NCBI GenBank assembly: GCA_002293475.1
Contig: DBDG01000034.1
Location: forward strand, 1-6,949
Direction: 5' to 3'
Length of the DNA stretch: 6,949 nucleotides
From: Lachnospiraceae bacterium UBA938
GTDB lineage: Bacteria > Bacillota > Clostridia > Lachnospirales > Lachnospiraceae
Shown: in pieces, positions 5,111 to 6,949 of the stretch
Layout: each line of letters begins with the position of its first letter
Numbering within the stretch: position 1 is the first letter of the stretch
Notes under the pieces: generated by a model
What the model was told of the DNA's origin: nothing
The model's input: only the letters and a program-made list of their open reading frames with translations
Database searches by the model: none
Program-made: the position numbers and the translations under genes

Positions 5111-5946
5111 TGTTTACAAACGCGACGCAGTTGAAAGACTGGATCAAAAACAAATCGAAAGAAACCGGCACGCCGGCAAACACGCTTTTACAAAGCTATA
5201 TGCTGGAGCGGTTTCTGGAGCGGGTGTCACGCTCTCCATACCGTGATAACATGATTCTCAAAGGCGGGTTCCTGATAGCGGCGATGGTCGGTGTGGATAA
5301 GCGCAGTACGATGGATATGGATACTACCATCAAAGGCATGCCTGTTACCCGCGAGACGATTGAGGATATGCTGAACGAAATCATTTCTATCGACGCGGGC
5401 GACGATGTGGCCATCGAGATGCGGGATATCAAGAATATCCACGACATCAGTGAGTACGATGATTTCCGGGCCTCGCTGACGGCGGTATTCCAAAAGGTTC
5501 GGGTCGATATGAAAATAGATATCACCACTGGGAACACTATCATTCCGCGGGAGATTGAATACAACTACCGGCTTATGTTCGAAGACAGGACGATCCCGGT
5601 GATGGCATATAATCTGTATACCATCCTCGCGGAGAAGATTGAGACGATTCTGGTTCGTAGCGTTGCCAATACAAGGGGCCGTGATTATTACGATGTCTAC
5701 TTACTGCTGCGGACAGGACGGGAGACCTTATCGCGGGAAGAGTTGTTTCGCGCCATCCGTGCCAAGGCGGAGGAGCGCGGCAGCGTACCGGCACTCGATA
5801 ATCGGGGAAAAATCCTGCGGGATATTTCCGAGAGCCCGGACATCGCAAAGATTTGGGACAATTACACGAGACGCTATCCCTACGCAAAAGGAATCGCCCT
5901 GCCGGACATCCTTGTCTTGGTCACCTGGGTGTTTGAGGGAAAATGA
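5110..5946 (+). CDS. abiEii: AbiEii-family nucleotidyltransferase toxin
   Basis: AbiEii toxins are DNA polymerase beta-fold nucleotidyltransferases that stop growth of phage-infected or antitoxin-free cells; characterised relatives modify tRNA 3' ends. The 278-residue product shows the family motifs: KGGFLI at 51-56 followed by RSTMDMDTTI (65-74), whose D69 and D71 are the likely metal-binding aspartates. VRVDMKIDI (130-138) offers D137 as a third carboxylate. Then LAEKIETILVR (173-183), with K176, and NTRGRDYYDVYLLL (187-200) form motifs III-IV (family K...R...RxxDxYD). All appear intact, so the enzyme is predicted to be active. It starts at the ATG overlapping the antitoxin stop, giving tight stoichiometric coupling. 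There is no terminator directly after it. Its substrate cannot be read from the sequence. Confidence 0.92.
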   Translation: MFTNATQLKDWIKNKSKETGTPANTLLQSYMLERFLERVSRSPYRDNMILKGGFLIAAMVGVDKRSTMDMDTTIKGMPVTRETIEDMLNEIISIDAGDDVAIEMRDIKNIHDISEYDDFRASLTAVFQKVRVDMKIDITTGNTIIPREIEYNYRLMFEDRTIPVMAYNLYTILAEKIETILVRSVANTRGRDYYDVYLLLRTGRETLSREELFRAIRAKAEERGSVPALDNRGKILRDISESPDIAKIWDNYTRRYPYAKGIALPDILVLVTWVFEGK

Positions 5947-6195
5947 CAAATCGGAATCAGGAAGCAACGATGAGATTTGCGTATCTTGATTTTATAATGA
6001 AAGATGGCTCCGGCTTTCCCATTCGCCTTTGGCCCTTCGCCGACCAGTTCAATATCGTAGGGAATGGGGGGCCGCGATGGTTTGTGGCACACATATCGGC
6101 CAGATGCAGTGAAAGGAAGGGTATCAAGGAAGAGAAAATCAAAAGAAGAGCTTGAAGATTTATTACAGGGGATAAAACTCGATAAGGAACAATTT
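5947..6195 (+). pseudogene. Gap with probable tyrosine recombinase N-terminal remnant
   Basis: Between the toxin gene and the phosphatase gene, bases 6064-6171 read in the forward direction as GRDGLWHTYRPD, then KGRVSRKRKSKEELEDLL. This pattern (GxDGxWxTYxPD, basic stretch, KSKEELEDxL) resembles the N-terminal arm-binding segment of some clostridial phage-type integrases. A stop lies just upstream (6058-6060) and the frame runs directly into the phosphatase gene, so no recombinase core or catalytic residues follow. It is best read as a broken 5' fragment. A weak match by eye only; chance resemblance is possible. The bases before it (5947-6060) show nothing I recognise. Confidence 0.4.
6184..6188 (+). 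promoter_or_regulatory. Ribosome binding site that fixes the phosphatase start
   Basis: AAGGA lies 7 bases before ATG 6196. It favours this start over the in-frame ATG at 6064, which would add 44 basic residues unlike any phosphatase N-terminus. Confidence 0.7.
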
Positions 6196-6858
6196 ATGAA
6201 AAGTAAAACAGTGATTTTTGATATGGACGGGGTTATTTTTGACACCGAGAAGCTTTTCCTGGACTGCTGGAAGCAGATAGCCGGACGTTTCGGCATGGCA
6301 GGAATCGAGCAGGTATATTACCGTACCATCGGAACGGATGCCCGTGATAGCAGACGCATTTTCTGTGAATCATACGGAGATGAGTTTTCATACGAAGAAT
6401 TAACGGCACTGGCGTTTGAGGCTTTTTTTCGGTCGGTGCGGGAAAACGGCATGCCGATGAAGCCTTGGGTGGGTGAGCTGCTTAATTATCTGGCGGAAGC
6501 TGGTTATCGCATCGGTCTGGCCTCATCAACGAAAGAAATACATGTCAGGGAGCAGCTGGCCAGCCGGGATCTGCTTTCCTTTTTTCAGGTAATCGTCTGT
6601 GGCGATATGGTAAGCAGAAGCAAGCCGGCACCGGAAATCTATCTGAAAGCTTGCAAAGACATCGGAACTATGCCTAAAGAGGCATTTGCCATAGAAGATT
6701 CCTATAACGGCGTCCGTGCCGCTGCTGCGGCCGGCATGAAGGCCATCATGGTGCCGGATATCGTGCCGCCGGATGCGGAAATGAAAGAGCTGGCATATCG
6801 GATTTATCCTTCCTTGGCTGAGGTAAAGGATTTCTTTGCCTCGCTTGACGGTTCCTGA
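6196..6858 (+). CDS. HAD-superfamily phosphatase (beta-phosphoglucomutase-like)
   Basis: This is a cytoplasmic haloacid dehalogenase-like hydrolase of subfamily I, which typically removes phosphate from small sugar phosphates or similar metabolites (or isomerises beta-glucose-1-phosphate). The 220-residue product is of the usual length. Motif I is VIFDMDGVIFDTE (6-18), with nucleophile D9 and acid/base D11. A helical C1 cap domain covers about 19-90. Motif II is GLASST (107-112), and motif III is K143 in SKPAPEIYLKA. Motif IV is IEDSYNGVRAAAAAG (166-180), with E167 and D168 for magnesium. All catalytic residues are present. The start at ATG 6196 is supported by AAGGA and by motif I lying eight residues in, as is standard. 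Substrate cannot be told from sequence. It is probably chromosomal backbone adjoining the accessory region. No obvious terminator follows. Confidence 0.9.
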   Translation: MKSKTVIFDMDGVIFDTEKLFLDCWKQIAGRFGMAGIEQVYYRTIGTDARDSRRIFCESYGDEFSYEELTALAFEAFFRSVRENGMPMKPWVGELLNYLAEAGYRIGLASSTKEIHVREQLASRDLLSFFQVIVCGDMVSRSKPAPEIYLKACKDIGTMPKEAFAIEDSYNGVRAAAAAGMKAIMVPDIVPPDAEMKELAYRIYPSLAEVKDFFASLDGS

Positions 6859-6898
6859 TTAAAACCCTGATTAATTCATAAATAACTTAAAATAATGC

Positions 6899-6927
6899 TT
6901 GCAATTACAGTAATTAAGTAGTAAAAT
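6899..6927 (+). promoter_or_regulatory. Promoter-like sequence reading out of the right edge
   Basis: TTGCAA (6899-6904), a 17-base spacer and TAAAAT (6922-6927) make a good sigma-A type promoter for a gene beyond the window. Its CTTGCAAT core is the same as in the tRNA-Glu promoter. No coding start is visible in the last 22 bases. Confidence 0.5.
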
Positions 6928-6949
6928 CCCATCTTTGACAGCTGAAATG

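Noticed and set aside
5993..5998. Perfect TATAAT as a promoter for the phosphatase gene
   Set aside because: No acceptable -35 box is found 16-18 bases upstream and there is no extended -10 TG; it may be chance in an AT-rich spot.
5943..6155. 70-codon forward frame whose ATG overlaps the AbiEii stop as ATGA, suggesting a third operon gene
   Set aside because: The predicted peptide matches no family I know, its ribosome binding site is too close and weak, and its end overlaps the more protein-like recombinase frame.
6064..6195. ATG 6064 as the true start of the phosphatase
   Set aside because: It would add 44 basic residues foreign to the family. ATG 6196 has AAGGA at proper spacing and puts motif I at the usual place.
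6854..6876. Direct repeat of CCTGATTAA after the phosphatase stop as a terminator or repeat element
   Set aside because: It is only 9 bases, in direct rather than inverted orientation, with no T-run; not enough to call anything.

Overview
The window looks like a chromosomal segment of a Gram-positive anaerobe of the Clostridia, most likely Lachnospiraceae. The grounds are strong AAGGAGG ribosome binding sites, GTG starts alongside ATG, the order recX - rny (ribonuclease Y), and a charged orphan protein whose N-terminus resembles uncharacterised Lachnospiraceae proteins as I remember them. That placement is inference from gene content; no database search was possible.

Layout. Bases 1-2540 are conserved chromosomal backbone: the probable last codons of an upstream gene (recA is the usual neighbour, not provable here), recX (31-648), the RNase Y gene rny (762-2306) with a near-consensus promoter lying across the recX stop codon, then a tRNA-Glu(CTC) gene (2390-2461) with its own promoter, a striking perfect 15-bp inverted repeat upstream and a strong intrinsic terminator downstream. 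Bases 2540-2954 hold no convincing gene, only short open remnants and a possible weak terminator.

Bases 2955-4331 carry a tandem pair of the same unknown, highly charged protein family. The first copy has lost its middle and is now an out-of-frame fusion of the N-terminal 45 codons to about 13 C-terminal codons. The second copy is intact (384 aa). After a 185-base gap comes a complete AbiE type IV toxin-antitoxin / abortive-infection operon (4517-5946). It consists of an AbiEi-like winged-helix antitoxin and an AbiEii nucleotidyltransferase toxin, coupled by a TGATG overlap. A promoter upstream has its -35 and -10 boxes embedded in, and flanked by, a perfect 10-bp inverted repeat that fits an autoregulatory operator. 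A short stretch resembling the N-terminus of a tyrosine recombinase (about 6064-6171) follows and may be the scar of a mobile element. The window closes with a complete HAD-family phosphatase (6196-6858) and a promoter-like sequence pointing out of the right edge.

How the parts relate: recX and rny are housekeeping (control of RecA filaments; mRNA decay initiation at the membrane). From about 2540 onward the region has accessory character: duplication and decay of an orphan gene, a phage-defence toxin-antitoxin pair and a recombinase-like remnant. The strongest novelty candidates are the duplicated orphan family and the AbiE operator architecture. I did not find a clearly new multi-gene system.
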